A DNA stretch of 25,000 nt, taken from the NCBI GenBank assembly GCA_905221605.1, contig CAJNDS010002607.1, positions 147,501 through 172,500 of the forward strand, in the 5' to 3' direction. Positions 10,185 through 18,906 of this stretch are shown in pieces. Numbering within the stretch: the stretch's first letter is position 1; every line of letters starts with the position of its first letter. Origin of the DNA: Symbiodinium natans (lineage: Eukaryota > Sar > Dinophyceae > Suessiales > Symbiodiniaceae). The translations under genes were made by a program, and so were the position numbers. Below the pieces are notes generated by a model, which did not search any database, was not told the DNA's origin, and was given only the letters and a program-made list of their open reading frames with translations.

Positions 10185-10257
10185 CCACCGGGATTCCAAC
10201 TGCGGACCTTCCGATTCCAACTCATGCCCCCTTAAAACCTTGAAGCTACTGCATCCT
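10185..10257 (-). repeat. tRNA-derived SINE-like unit 1
   Basis: Minus strand holds TAGCTTCAAGG (A-box-like, 10248-10238), then GGAATCGGAAGGTCCGC and AGTTGGAATCCCGG (B-box-like, C to G at one key base, about 10201-10188). It lies in the same direction and about 132 bases upstream of the other unit and shares AATCGxAAGGTCC and the GAATCCCG core. This suggests a tandem or dimeric SINE. No poly-T/A tail was identified. Confidence 0.58.
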
Positions 10258-10345
10258 TGAGAACCCTGGTGTTCGTTGTCCTCAAATGTCGCAGAAGCCG
10301 ACAGAAACTAAGAAATTACGAGTAGTCTGAGCCACTAATGTGATT

Positions 10346-10443
10346 TCCCCCCCGGCCCCCCTCTCTGTCTCTCTCTCTCTCTCTCTCTCTGTCCTTCTCT
10401 CTCGCTCTCTCTCTCTCTCTCTGGCTCTCTCGCTCGCTCTCTC
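10346..10443. repeat. C-rich then (CT)n pyrimidine tract
   Basis: Starts with C runs broken by GG (about 10346-10361), then nearly pure CT repeats with occasional G to 10443. Confidence 0.9.
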
Positions 10444-12089
10444 TACGGCCGCCTTCAACACTCCTGGGCGGGCCTTCTCCTGCCCTTCTGCTCAATGGTT
10501 GCAGGCCTGACCCCCTCTCAAATATTAGGTTTCACGGCACTCTCTCATAAGCTCCCTCCAGAACGCCCACGGCCCTTTACAGGCTGCTCGAGCATTTGTA
10601 GAGACCTCTAACCTTCACATTTGCCGCTCGGTTGCGGACCAAGTTCTCCGAGACTCTGGCCAGATTTGTATATTTTTAAAGACCTGCTAAACAAATTATT
10701 CGAGACTCTGCTTGCCGGACGTAGTTTTCTGAACAAAGTTTGACCGCACATTGAACTACCTGATTTTACTGAGGCTTCATTGAACCCCCAGCCCCTGCAG
10801 CTTCTGCAGCCCAGATGCCGAGCTTGGCCTCCAAGTTTTGGTTTATATGGTATAAGGACTTTAGGCTGTTACTCACGGAGCTGAGCACCAAGTCGCGACG
10901 CATCAAGCCCCAAGAATGGAACCCCACACGAGCTACAGTGTATATTACCAGTGCGTATATATGTAGGAGCCTATAGGGATTTGTCGGACCTTACAGAATC
11001 CAACCCTATCCCATTCCCCGGCCCCCACACAGTGCAGTGCTGGCCGCAGTCGTGAGCCCAGGCGAGCAGGTAATGCAGCCCGCGTCGGAGATAGTGCTGA
11101 GATGAGAGGAGGGTCGTTCAGGGCTGTTGAAAAGTGATCCAAGTCAGTAGGTCGTACATCGCGAGTAAGCTCTGTTATGTTGCACATGCTGTTGTGCGCC
11201 CCTCCCGCTCCATCGGGAAAACCGTGCGTGCTTCTCCTTAACAGTCGCGAGATGCTGTGGTTGGCCCAAACTTCACTTCGTAGAGGCCTCGTCTCTGAAG
11301 GTGCAACATTCAGCCCTTTTGTAATCTCTGAGGCCCTGTAATAAGACTTACCCCACGCCTTCAAACCATATGGCCATAGTAAAATCATAAGCACCACCGG
11401 GCGTCCGGAAAGTTCCCAGGCCGCAGCGGAGGCAGGCGGACGATCCCGCCGCCTAGGATTCAGGGTTTAGGGTTCCAGGGTTCTACAGGGCTTTAGGCGG
11501 TTTATTTGGCCACCCGCCTCGCTGACGCCAGCTGTGCCACTTTAGATGCTTTTCAGAGTCTTTTTTGTCACCCGCGACTCTGAGGGTTTGGGGGTTGTTT
11601 GCTTGCTCATGGACATGCCAGGCGAGGCACACTCTGTCCCATGGTCCTGCTGTAGAGCCCGTTTGGGCGTATTGCGCCCGGTTAATAGCTTTAACAGAAA
11701 CTAAAGGTTCTGGGATCTCCCAGAAGCCGACGCCTGCGCTGTGGAAGCCGATGCCTTCGGCCATTAAAGTTCTACAATCTCCGAAGCCTTGCTGAGAAAG
11801 TCTTGAAGCTCTTAAACTATTAACAGCGGGCCTTTCTAAAAGTTCAGACAGCTCGGGAGCCTTTCCAAGAGTTTTAATTTTCGAGTGCCCTTTATGCATT
11901 CTGAAACTACTAAAGCGAGTAGAGCAACTAACGCGGAGTCTTCTGAAGCAGTTTGGCTGTCAACCTCAGACTCACGTATGGAGCTGCGAACGAGCATGCG
12001 AGTTGGCAAGCGAAGCATAGGTAGGCTCACTGCAAGGTAACGCGCACACACCGGGAAAACTCGCGGAGCTGGCGCAGGAGCCTAATTAC
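10444..12089. other. Long stretch without a supported gene
   Basis: Minus-strand ORFs at 10945-11397 (150 aa) and 11483-11899 (138 aa) have no recognisable domain, weak third-position bias and no clear splice sites, so they are left as unproven. CGAGACTCTG is repeated at 10649-10658 and 10701-10710. Telomere-like TTTAGGGTTCC occurs near 11465. Confidence 0.3.
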
Positions 12090-12938
12090 TTGACAGTTGT
12101 AATGATTGCACTACATCAAAACTTGGGATCAAATCGCCGGAAGCCGACGTCAGGGGGCCATTGTACCCCAAAACGTACCGATTTAATAATTTTAAATGTG
12201 CTGGGCTCTAAGACTGCTGAAACCACTAAGGCCCGTCAAGCAAGCAAAGCTATGAAGGCTAGGAAAAGTATTAATGCCCCAAACAAAAGGCCTTGCAATG
12301 TGGACAGCAGCACATCACATCATTCATCATACACAGAGACCTTTGGATTTCTCTGGAAAGTGGAAAGGGGGCGCAGATCCAAAACCCAAACATACCCAAA
12401 CCATCAACTTCAAAAACCCAGCATCCTCTGTCTGGTACCCATCGCTGCAGGCATCACAGCGGCCAGCGCCTGCGAGCTGCGCTTCCAACACATGCTGGCT
12501 GGGAGCTTGTCCCGTAATCCCGACACATATTCAGGTCTTGGGGCGTTCGGGTATAAACCAGCAGCTCAACACCCTGAACCCAAACCCGGAACCCCCCGCC
12601 ACAAAACAACCCTAAACCCTCTAAACTCTATAGTGGCAACCTTGCAGACATATTTATGGGATTTTATGGGTGTTTCACGCCCTGACCCCCCACCTGTTGG
12701 AGAAAAACATGTTCTGTCTGCAAGTTCGGCAAGGGCAAAGAAGGGCAAAGAAGCTGCCCACAGGCTTCAAAGCCAGAACCCCAAAGATGCCGAAAAGACG
12801 CCTTCAACCCCAGAAGATTACATCCAGGACGTGCAGGTGACGTTTCAAGGGCTCCTGCACGCCAACAACATATATTACATCCAGGTGCCCCTTTTGCAAG
12901 CCTTTGGGCCTCTCTTCAGCCTCTTCACCTTCTTCTGA
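12090..12938 (+). CDS. Uncertain 282-codon open frame on the plus strand
   Basis: This is the longest uninterrupted open frame outside the retroelement. Its first two thirds are low-complexity and carry telomere-like words (near 12600-12620 it runs through AACCCTAAACCC), which argues against coding. The last 60 codons are better: GC-rich third positions and a protein-like run including EDYIQDVQVTFQGLLHANN, ending in FSLFTFF and TGA. That part might be a terminal exon (about 12770-12938). It would be the only host exon I favour on the plus strand. No domain is recognised. It may equally be a chance ORF. Confidence 0.22.
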   Translation: MTVVMIALHQNLGSNRRKPTSGGHCTPKRTDLIILNVLGSKTAETTKARQASKAMKARKSINAPNKRPCNVDSSTSHHSSYTETFGFLWKVERGRRSKTQTYPNHQLQKPSILCLVPIAAGITAASACELRFQHMLAGSLSRNPDTYSGLGAFGYKPAAQHPEPKPGTPRHKTTLNPLNSIVATLQTYLWDFMGVSRPDPPPVGEKHVLSASSARAKKGKEAAHRLQSQNPKDAEKTPSTPEDYIQDVQVTFQGLLHANNIYYIQVPLLQAFGPLFSLFTFF

Positions 12939-13494
12939 GGCTTTATATAAGACCTCAAGCCCTGGGCCTTTTGAGGGCTTGTCAGGCTTTCTAAATTTTT
13001 CGTGCTTCTGCAGTCCCTTGAATGATTTTGTGGTGTTGAAGCCTATGAACGGGTTTTTCCTAGTCTTGAGTCTTGAGTGCCTCTTGCCCAACTTGCAGAT
13101 AGAATACTTCCAACACAGGCCTTTTCAAGCCTTTGCGCCTTTACAATCTCGAGTTCTTCTGGATATGACACCTTGTGGCAGCTTCTGCATTTCCTTCAGC
13201 GGTTCCTGCCCAGATTGCGGGCACCGGGTAGAATATTTTTGCACGGGCTGCCCGGGCTTGCAAGGGGCAAGCGCCTGGAAAAATCGTCCAGCTGCAGGCT
13301 TGGCAGGAAAGGGTTAGTCGGCAGGGTGTGGTATGGCTTCAGATGGGCTTGGTTTGACAAGGGACCGGGGTTGCTCGGTAAATGAGGCATGTGCGCCTTT
13401 GGTCTGGGTTGCCACCGGTCCTTTTGTTTGCTTCCCACGCTACTACTCATAGTTTACTGGTGTCGAATTACTGTTAGCCCTGCCTGATCCCGCC
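12939..13494. other. Non-coding stretch, no supported gene
   Basis: ORFs on both strands overlap (12904-13317, 13077-13385, 13196-13450) without splice signals or domains. Words such as GGCCTTTTGAGGG, CTTGAAGCC and TTTGAGG recur irregularly. Confidence 0.28.
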
Positions 13495-14269
13495 TCACAG
13501 TCTCACAGTCATATTATGTCTCCCCGCGTTCGAATTTGTTGTAGTACTGGGCTTGTATTGTTCTCTGTTTATCCCCTGTCCCACCATGTCCATCAGCTCT
13601 TTGAGTATGCGCGTGGCTTCTGTGCATGCCTTGGTTCCTAGTTGCTTGGTTGTATGGTTGTCTCGGTCGCTAGCTGCGGCCCTGCTTCTTCCAAAAGCGC
13701 GCGCACTCTCAGATCTTCTAGCAACTCCGTCTGTGTGGGTGCTCTGTGGGTGCACGTCTCCGATTCGCTTCACTCAGGACTCCTTCCAACACCGGGATGC
13801 GCACCCTTGCTTTTTTTGCTGGGGCGTGGCGCGTTGTCTGGGTTGTGGAGCAGGTCGTGCTCCTCTTGTGGCCCTCCTCTTCTTGCTGTAGTTGATCCTT
13901 CGGCTGGGGCTTCTCCGCCTCCGTGTGGGTAGTGTTCTGCTGGTCGCCCGAAGAGGAACGTGTGGTTCTCCTCTCTGCTGCGGCGGCCGTGGCTTTTAGC
14001 TCTGGCTGTTGGCTCGTTCCTCTCTCTCCTCTTGTTCCTTTCTGCATAGAATCTATGACCCCCTCCAGCCATTGTTCTTCTCGCTCCTCGTCTTCTGCGC
14101 CCGTTCTTCCATCTGATTTGGGCTTCCTGTCATGCTCTTTGTTCATCCGCGCTGCTTGGTTCTGGCTCGCTGATTTCCCGCTCCTCGTGCGGTGTCGTAT
14201 CTGCATTCGGGTCGTGGGTCCTATCAGGCTGTTTTTAACGGATTTTTCCCAAACAGTGTACCAGCACAA
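13495..14269 (-). pseudogene. Charged open frames, possible element-derived or broken gene
   Basis: A 183-codon minus-strand frame (14269-13718) is rich in Glu, Lys, Arg, Gln, Thr and Ser (e.g. GAEDEEREEQWLEGVIDSMQ, later QLQQEEEGHKRSTT). Near 13765 it overlaps another frame (13773-13495) with RILKELMDMVGQGINREQY and a stop. One frameshift would join them into about 240 residues. The minus strand is A-rich here, so stop codons would be frequent in non-coding DNA; a long open frame therefore means more than usual. The tract lacks telomere-like words, unlike its flanks, and shares a motif with 15701-15728. It could be a gag-like or accessory protein of a mobile element, or a host exon. No domain recognised. 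Confidence 0.32.
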
Positions 14270-14415
14270 AGGGGTTCCAACGAGTAAAATCGCGCTTTCG
14301 CCTAGGCACAGACGAGCTTAGGGCGCAAAGGGGATAGAGTTGGGGGCTTTGGGCTTACTAAGAGTCAAGGGTCTACTGCTCTTAGAGTGTCGCGCTCGCA
14401 GGATTCACACTGGAT

Positions 14416-15005
14416 TCACACGAAGCAGCGTTTAGGGATGTTTCGGGTCTGCTGGTTCTCGGGCGGGGCATAATCAAAACCGGGTTTAGGCCGGTTGAAG
14501 ACTGAGGTTCTGATGGGGTCGGCTTGAAGCTTTGAAGTTCTGTCAATGACCCGGCTCAACTTACCTATTGACCCTGTCAAAAGCATGGAGCCCTGCAAGC
14601 CTACAGCCCTAAACAAACGTCACCCAAGGTGAGACCCCCTCCCGCCTCAAGATCCGAGCGCAACTCCCCCGACAACCCTAAACCCTCAATTCTCAATCCC
14701 TCAACAATACGAAAATCCCTTGGACCCGAATGCTCACCCGCAGAAACGGCCTGCAGGGCATGTAGGGTCAGCATTCATGGCACGTGGCATATATTATATG
14801 GCTTGTAGGGGTCTCTTCAAGACTCTTAGAAATGTACAGCGCTGAATCTTACCAACGCCATGCAAACCCTGCAGACGAAATCCGCCGCCTGGAGCTGCTG
14901 CGATGGTGTTCTTCGGGCAAGCCGTGCAGTTCGTGGCGCCTTTGGGAAGATGCGGTGGGGGAGCAGAGGTCAGGGGCTTTCAAGGCCTTGAGCGATGGGG
15001 AGGAA
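14416..15005 (-). CDS. Putative 3' exons of an unrecognised minus-strand gene
   Basis: Exon 15005-14853 has the best splice pair in the window: acceptor TACTATTTGCAG|T and donor TG|GTAAGA. Between them one frame of 50 codons is open, with GC-rich third positions, starting SSPSLKALKAPDLCSP and including an Arg/Ser-rich end (HHRSSSRRRISSAGF). A terminal exon 14592-14416 (59 codons, TGA) follows CTTGCAG|GGC and reads GSMLLTGSIGKLSRVIDR, then a polar tail ending NIPKRCFV. The phases do not meet directly. A 13-base micro-exon at 14750-14738 (CCTGCAG|G to CGG|GTGAGC) would bridge them exactly, giving 114 codons. That micro-exon is speculative. The plus-strand ORF 14784-15041 is antisense to the first exon. 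Function unknown. Confidence 0.42.
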
Positions 15006-15463
15006 CTGCAAATAGTAGCAAGACGGAGTAGTTTCCACTGAACGGTCGAAGGGCTCACAAGCTTTAGGCCTAGGGCTTGCCAGGGCTGGGCTAAATGCTT
15101 CGAAAGTCTGTCAAGCTTCTTGTAGCAGCCTATTAACAAAAAATCCAAGATCCCAAAGGGCGCTCGGAGCCTAGGGCTTGAGATAGAAGGCTCCTGGGAT
15201 GTTGTTCGGATTCTTGGGCTCCGACTAAATGTTGCAAGGGAATTGTGGATTCCCATTGAAACTTAAATCGGGCTTTCTGGACACCCTGACGTTCCTACAC
15301 TTGCACATCGAAACTCTATTCTGAATACGCGAGTTGGGGGCCTGGGACTGGTCCGGGGGCAGGGCCATTCTGGATCCGTGGGCTTAGCGTTCGCCAGCGT
15401 CCGCACGTGACGAAATTCGTAGCTGTCGTCACTGTTGCGGTTCTGGGAGAAACGTGCCGACAG
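15006..15463. other. Probable intron or spacer, no supported exon
   Basis: Minus-strand frames here (e.g. 15006-15256 and 15316-15510) lack clear splice sites. GCCTAGGGCTTG-type words recur at 15066-15075 and 15170-15180. Confidence 0.25.
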
Positions 15464-15712
15464 TTAGGAGGATCGCGCATGCAAGGTGTCGCCATCCTCA
15501 TAGCTGTCATCGCATGTAAACCTGCTGTGCAATGTCGTGAGGATGGCGAGTCTCAAAGCCACCAACTTTGAAGCGTCCGCTTGGCCTTTGCATAGCCTTT
15601 GAAACGATGTTGTCGATTCATCGGGCGGTGTGTCGAGCGAGAACTCATGTCTTTGCATCGTAATGTGCTCGAGTTTGCTGTGGTCCTGAGGTCTCATGGG
15701 TGTTGTCTGCAT
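15464..15712 (-). pseudogene. 82-codon open frame, possibly a fragment of the same family as 13495-14269
   Basis: Reads from ATG near 15712 (MQTTPMRPQDHSK) through SLDTPPDESTTSFQRLCKG and a helical-looking LVALRLAILTTLHSRF to CDDSYEDGDTLHARSS and a stop. Upstream of and overlapping its start is the motif shared with 14195-14216, which in both places encodes Arg-Met-Gln. It may be a remnant coding region of an element or an exon. No domain recognised. Confidence 0.25.
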
Positions 15713-16659
15713 TCGGGCTCGTGGCCTCTGCCAGGCTTTAATGTATAATAATGTTTCTGTTTTGCTATTCTTGGATTCCTATTCAACTAATAGTGAGATG
15801 CCGTTTGCGAGGTTTCCTGACCTCCAGAAATTATGGGAGTCCTGGAGTCTTCGTAGACCAGGCCCGGATACGCCAACTATCGTCAACTATCGTCCCCTCA
15901 ACTATAAGGTGCTCCGTGTTTAGTCGGCGGCCTAAAGCTGTGAGGGACCGGACGAGCCTTCATAGAGACTGCAGGCCGGTTCGTGTCGAAGCACTTTCCG
16001 AGTTGATAATTTCATTGTTGCTAGCTGGCTCTTTTTCTATTGTATGGCTTTATTGTTTTCTCTGCTACTGAATGTTTGCTGGTTTCCTATTCAATGTTAA
16101 TAGGGTTTCCTAGGTTCCGATTGCATTGCCATAAGAATGCGTGGGTCGATGTCATGAAGGATTCTTGGATTTTGCATCGGGAAACCGTAACGTGAGCGTC
16201 GAAGCGCATCGTTATACTGATTTACCAACATTAAGATATTAACCCTGCTCCTTTTACTACTTAACTATGCCCAGATCTTGATAGAGGGCTGTTCTTTGTT
16301 CCACTGCGGCTGCTGTTGCTCTTCGCCCTTGCGAATTCTTTCGCGGCACTGCTTTTAGAGTTTAGGCTTGACTACCGCTTGCCTTTGCGCTTTGCCCTTG
16401 CGCGTGCTTGCAGTTTTATTTGGGGTCCTCAGCATGTTCAAAATACTTGTCGGACATTTTATCGGACCTTCTAATCTACTTTTCAAGAGCCGGGGGGTTT
16501 AGAACAACCCTCTCAGTTATGTCGGCTCCTCGAAGACCGAGCTGGGAGCTCTGCGTGTCGAACCCATAAGCTTGTGTCGAACAACAAGCGGTATTTACTC
16601 GTGCCCATTACCCTCTGAAGCCCGACTCATAGCCCAACATCCTAACCCCAAAATCCCTT
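15713..16659. other. T-rich stretch without a supported gene
   Basis: CAACTATCGT is doubled at 15874-15893. TTCCTATTCAA followed within a few bases by TAATAG occurs near 15775 and again near 16085, hinting at an old direct duplication. A minus-strand Lys/Gln-rich frame at about 16440-16260 is broken by a stop. Telomere-like words are absent. Confidence 0.25.
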
Positions 16660-16946
16660 AAGCCCCTAAACAGGCCTTCTTCTGCGAACGTCCCCGGAAG
16701 GCAGAAGTCGCAGGCGGACTGTCCAGGACTCGAAGCGACCTTGAGCCCGGCGCCATCGCCACTTGGGGTTTAGGGGTTGGGTGTAGGGCTTCGAGGTTAG
16801 GGTGTAGGGTTTTGGGGCCAACATGGCCTTGAACCATGAAGCCGAAAGACATAAACTCAACGCACGCTAACCTGAACAACTCTGTGCCTCAAGGAACATA
16901 ATCCCAAAGCGGGCTTTATGGTAGAAGCCTAAGTCACCATCCCCGT
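16660..16946. other. Telomere-like words, no supported gene
   Basis: GGGGTTTAGGGGTTGGG near 16764 and GTGTAGGGTTTTGGGG near 16801 are degenerate TTTAGGG-type sequence. Short minus-strand ORFs here are not supported. Confidence 0.3.
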
Positions 16947-16989
16947 TGGGTCGAGTGGTCAGGGCCGCATGGTCCACAGGTTCGACTTG
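16947..16989 (+). repeat. tRNA-like SINE relic lacking the anticodon arm
   Basis: TGGGTCGAGTGGTCAGGGC (16947-16965) is a good A-box/D-arm match and CAGGTTCGACTTG (16977-16989) a good B-box/T-arm match. Only about 11 bases separate them, so the anticodon arm appears deleted. It cannot be a functional tRNA. Confidence 0.45.
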
Positions 16990-17801
16990 CTTAGCATGTC
17001 TGGGGGGAGGGGGAAGAAGAGGCTCAGAGAAAGATTTCGCCATTGGGGCATGCTGAACTACCGACATGAAGGCCGGCACGCAGGGACGCACTGTATTGGA
17101 ACACGCCCCCAGACCGCGCCATAGGCTCCCACAAGTGCATGGACCATCTACTCTATAAGCATACTCTTTCCTGCAACTGGGCTTAGGGCGATCTAAGCAA
17201 TACCCTGCACGCTATACCCTAATCTATTTATGGCAAAACTGTACGAAGCCGGGATATTCCTCACCTACAATGCCTGCTGCCAGACGACTGCGCCAGGCTG
17301 GCATTTGCGGCACTTCCTGAGATGCTCGGGGCTGCTACCATTCGCCAAGCGTTTGAGGGCATGTAAAGATGCAGGGTTCAGAGCTGTAGTTCTGTATTTC
17401 TGCTTTGGAGCCCTCTGTGCGGGCAACACGGCGTGCACCGACATCCATGGCGACATCACTTGAAGAGGGTAGGGGGGGAGGATAGAGGACAGGAAATGAC
17501 GGTAAGAGCCTCACTACAAACCCTGGACTCTCAACTATATAAACCTGGATCTTCGGGCCTCACAGCCAACGTCCGAAGCCATCATCATAGCCCAATCTAG
17601 CCCCACATGCTCAAACCGGAACATAGCCATAGAACTAACACATCATGAATAACATCATTGGAGGGAGCGGCGTCGGTGTGTTCAGCTGCTTGAAAAATCC
17701 TGCGCAAGGCTCGGGCGTGGAGAGGTCAGGTTTATTGTTAAGGTCAGGGTGTACAAGGTCTGGGTCTAGCCTCCAGACACACAAAGTCCTGAACTGTCAA
17801 C
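16990..17801. other. Weak exon candidates only
   Basis: A minus-strand segment near 17340-17265 (HLRKCRKCQPGAVVWQQAL, with a C-x2-C pair) ends in TAG directly followed by GTGAGG, so either the stop or a donor could be real, in different frames. I cannot decide. The rest shows nothing supported. Confidence 0.22.
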
Positions 17802-17984
17802 CCAGTAGCGGGGCTCTGGGGCCCTTTCTTGAGGTCCGCGCCTGGAGCGCATTCGTTGCAGCTGTAGCGAATCTTCCGATTGCCGAACTGGTTCACGAAC
17901 TCTTCCTTGCAGGTGCGACATCGACCACAGCAAGCAAGTGTGGGTGTGTGCGTGTGTGCAATGGATACACGGTGCAAGCGGAAG
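17802..17984 (-). CDS. Putative exon with zinc-ribbon-like Cys motif
   Basis: On the minus strand the acceptor GTTTTTACTGCAG|C (17985) precedes an open frame of 60 codons ending at a possible donor ACTGG|GTTGAC (17801-17800). It contains CCGRCRTCKEEFVNQFGNRK followed by IRYSCNECAPGAD: two C-x2-C pairs about 16 residues apart, as in small zinc ribbons, plus a basic turn. Third positions are strongly G/C through this part (17935-17830). The first 20 codons include a HTHTPT run from a CA repeat and may be non-coding, in which case the exon starts later. Known: such ribbons bind Zn2+ and often contact nucleic acid or protein. The specific family is not recognised. The plus-strand ORF 17645-18076 is antisense. 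Confidence 0.4.
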
Positions 17985-18289
17985 CTGCAGTAAAAACTGC
18001 TGGTGCCCTTGAAGAAGGCGCTTATACCACAATATGCCCGAATCATTTCAGCCCAAAACAATCCAAAACATCCTAAACTATCCTAAATTACATGCTACCG
18101 GCAACAACCCTGAGTCTCACGCTATCTCAATGAGTGGTAAGATTGACAGTGGCACCGTAACGTGCGATAACCAGCAAAGAAGGAGGAGTGCCTCCACGAG
18201 CTCTGTGCCGTTGACGCAAACCTGGCAGATGCAGGGTATAGTTGGGGCTTCAATTGAAACTCTTCCGCTCGCACAAGACAGACAAGGCT
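17985..18289. other. Probable intron or spacer
   Basis: Contains TCCTAAAxTATCCTAAA-type words (18069-18090) and no supported exon. Confidence 0.25.
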
Positions 18290-18317
18290 TCTCTCTCTCT
18301 CTCTCTCTCTCTCTCTG
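18290..18317. repeat. (CT)n microsatellite
   Basis: Uninterrupted CT dinucleotide repeat of about 28 bases. Confidence 0.9.
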
Positions 18318-18400
18318 GTAGGTCTCCGTCAGAAAAGTTCATGTCACAATTGGGGTTTACAAGGATCCTCCTCCATGTGGCTTCGGGCTGGAGAGTGTTG

Positions 18401-18697
18401 CAGAAGTTTCATGCCTTGCCAACCTATCGCACCGGTGTCGAATCGGATCGATGATCGGATCGACTTGGCCGAGGCCTCGTCGAGCTCCGACCTCCCACCT
18501 CCCCTTCCCTCGCACCTTCACCCTCTCACCGCTCCTGCCTCCCACCCGCCACACCTCAACAAGGGGGAAGGGAGGGGGAGTCGGGGGAGGCGGGAGAGGC
18601 GGGGGAGGCATCGGGAAATCACATCGAGTCGCACCAAAATCGAGACGAAATATCGATGTCGATCGCACGGAATCGGTCAGGGCATGACTTCTGTACA
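18401..18697. repeat. Imperfect inverted repeat of about 300 bp with C-rich and G-rich inner arms
   Basis: The left arm starts CAGAAGTTTCATGCCTTGCC; the reverse complement of the right arm starts CAGAAGTCATGCCCTGACC. Further in, both arms have an ATCGAT-x3-TCG-x2-TCGA-TTTGG-like block. They end in C-rich sequence on the left (about 18490-18552) and its G-rich counterpart on the right (18561-18614), around a short AT-richer centre. The G-rich side has several runs of four or five G and could form a quadruplex. No flanking target duplication was found. A 189-codon minus-strand frame runs through it, proline-rich because of the C runs. Confidence 0.55.
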
Positions 18698-18906
18698 GGT
18701 CGTGCCACTGTAAAAGGCTTGGCCGTCCTGAGGGAAGCACAATGTCGTTTCGCACACCAAATGTTCGTGACCCTCTCGACCCTAAACCTGTAGACCCCAA
18801 CCCTGGCGCCAATTCATCGCTTAAGTCATGGGCTCTGGGTTTACCAGCGTCTGGGGCTCGACATGCCTCTGGCTGCGCCGGAACATAGTCCGCCTCGGCG
18901 TTGCCT
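18669..18906 (-). CDS. Putative two-exon fragment of an unrecognised gene
   Basis: Exon 18906-18845 has acceptor CAGTTCGCAG|A and donor G|GTAAAC and reads GNAEADYVPAQPEACRAPDA with G/C-rich third positions. The next exon begins at 18727 after GTGCTTCCCTCAG|GA with matching phase (Gly codon) and reads RPSLLQWHDLYRSHALTDS, with a possible donor at 18668 (TCC|GTGCGA). The second exon overlaps the right arm of the inverted repeat, so either the repeat includes exon sequence or this exon is false. The frame is also open straight through 18926-18357. Function unknown. Confidence 0.33.

Noticed and set aside
4598-10257. Functional tRNA genes at the three minus-strand A/B-box sites
   Set aside because: T stems or anticodon arms do not pair correctly, so these are at most SINE or tRNA relics.
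14784-15041. 85-codon plus-strand ORF that looks protein-like
   Set aside because: It is antisense to a minus-strand exon with much better splice sites (TTTGCAG|T and TG|GTAAGA); G/C third-position bias on one strand makes the other look coding too.
17645-18076. 143-codon plus-strand ORF
   Set aside because: It lies opposite the zinc-ribbon-like exon, and its own composition and Cys pattern carry no domain signal.
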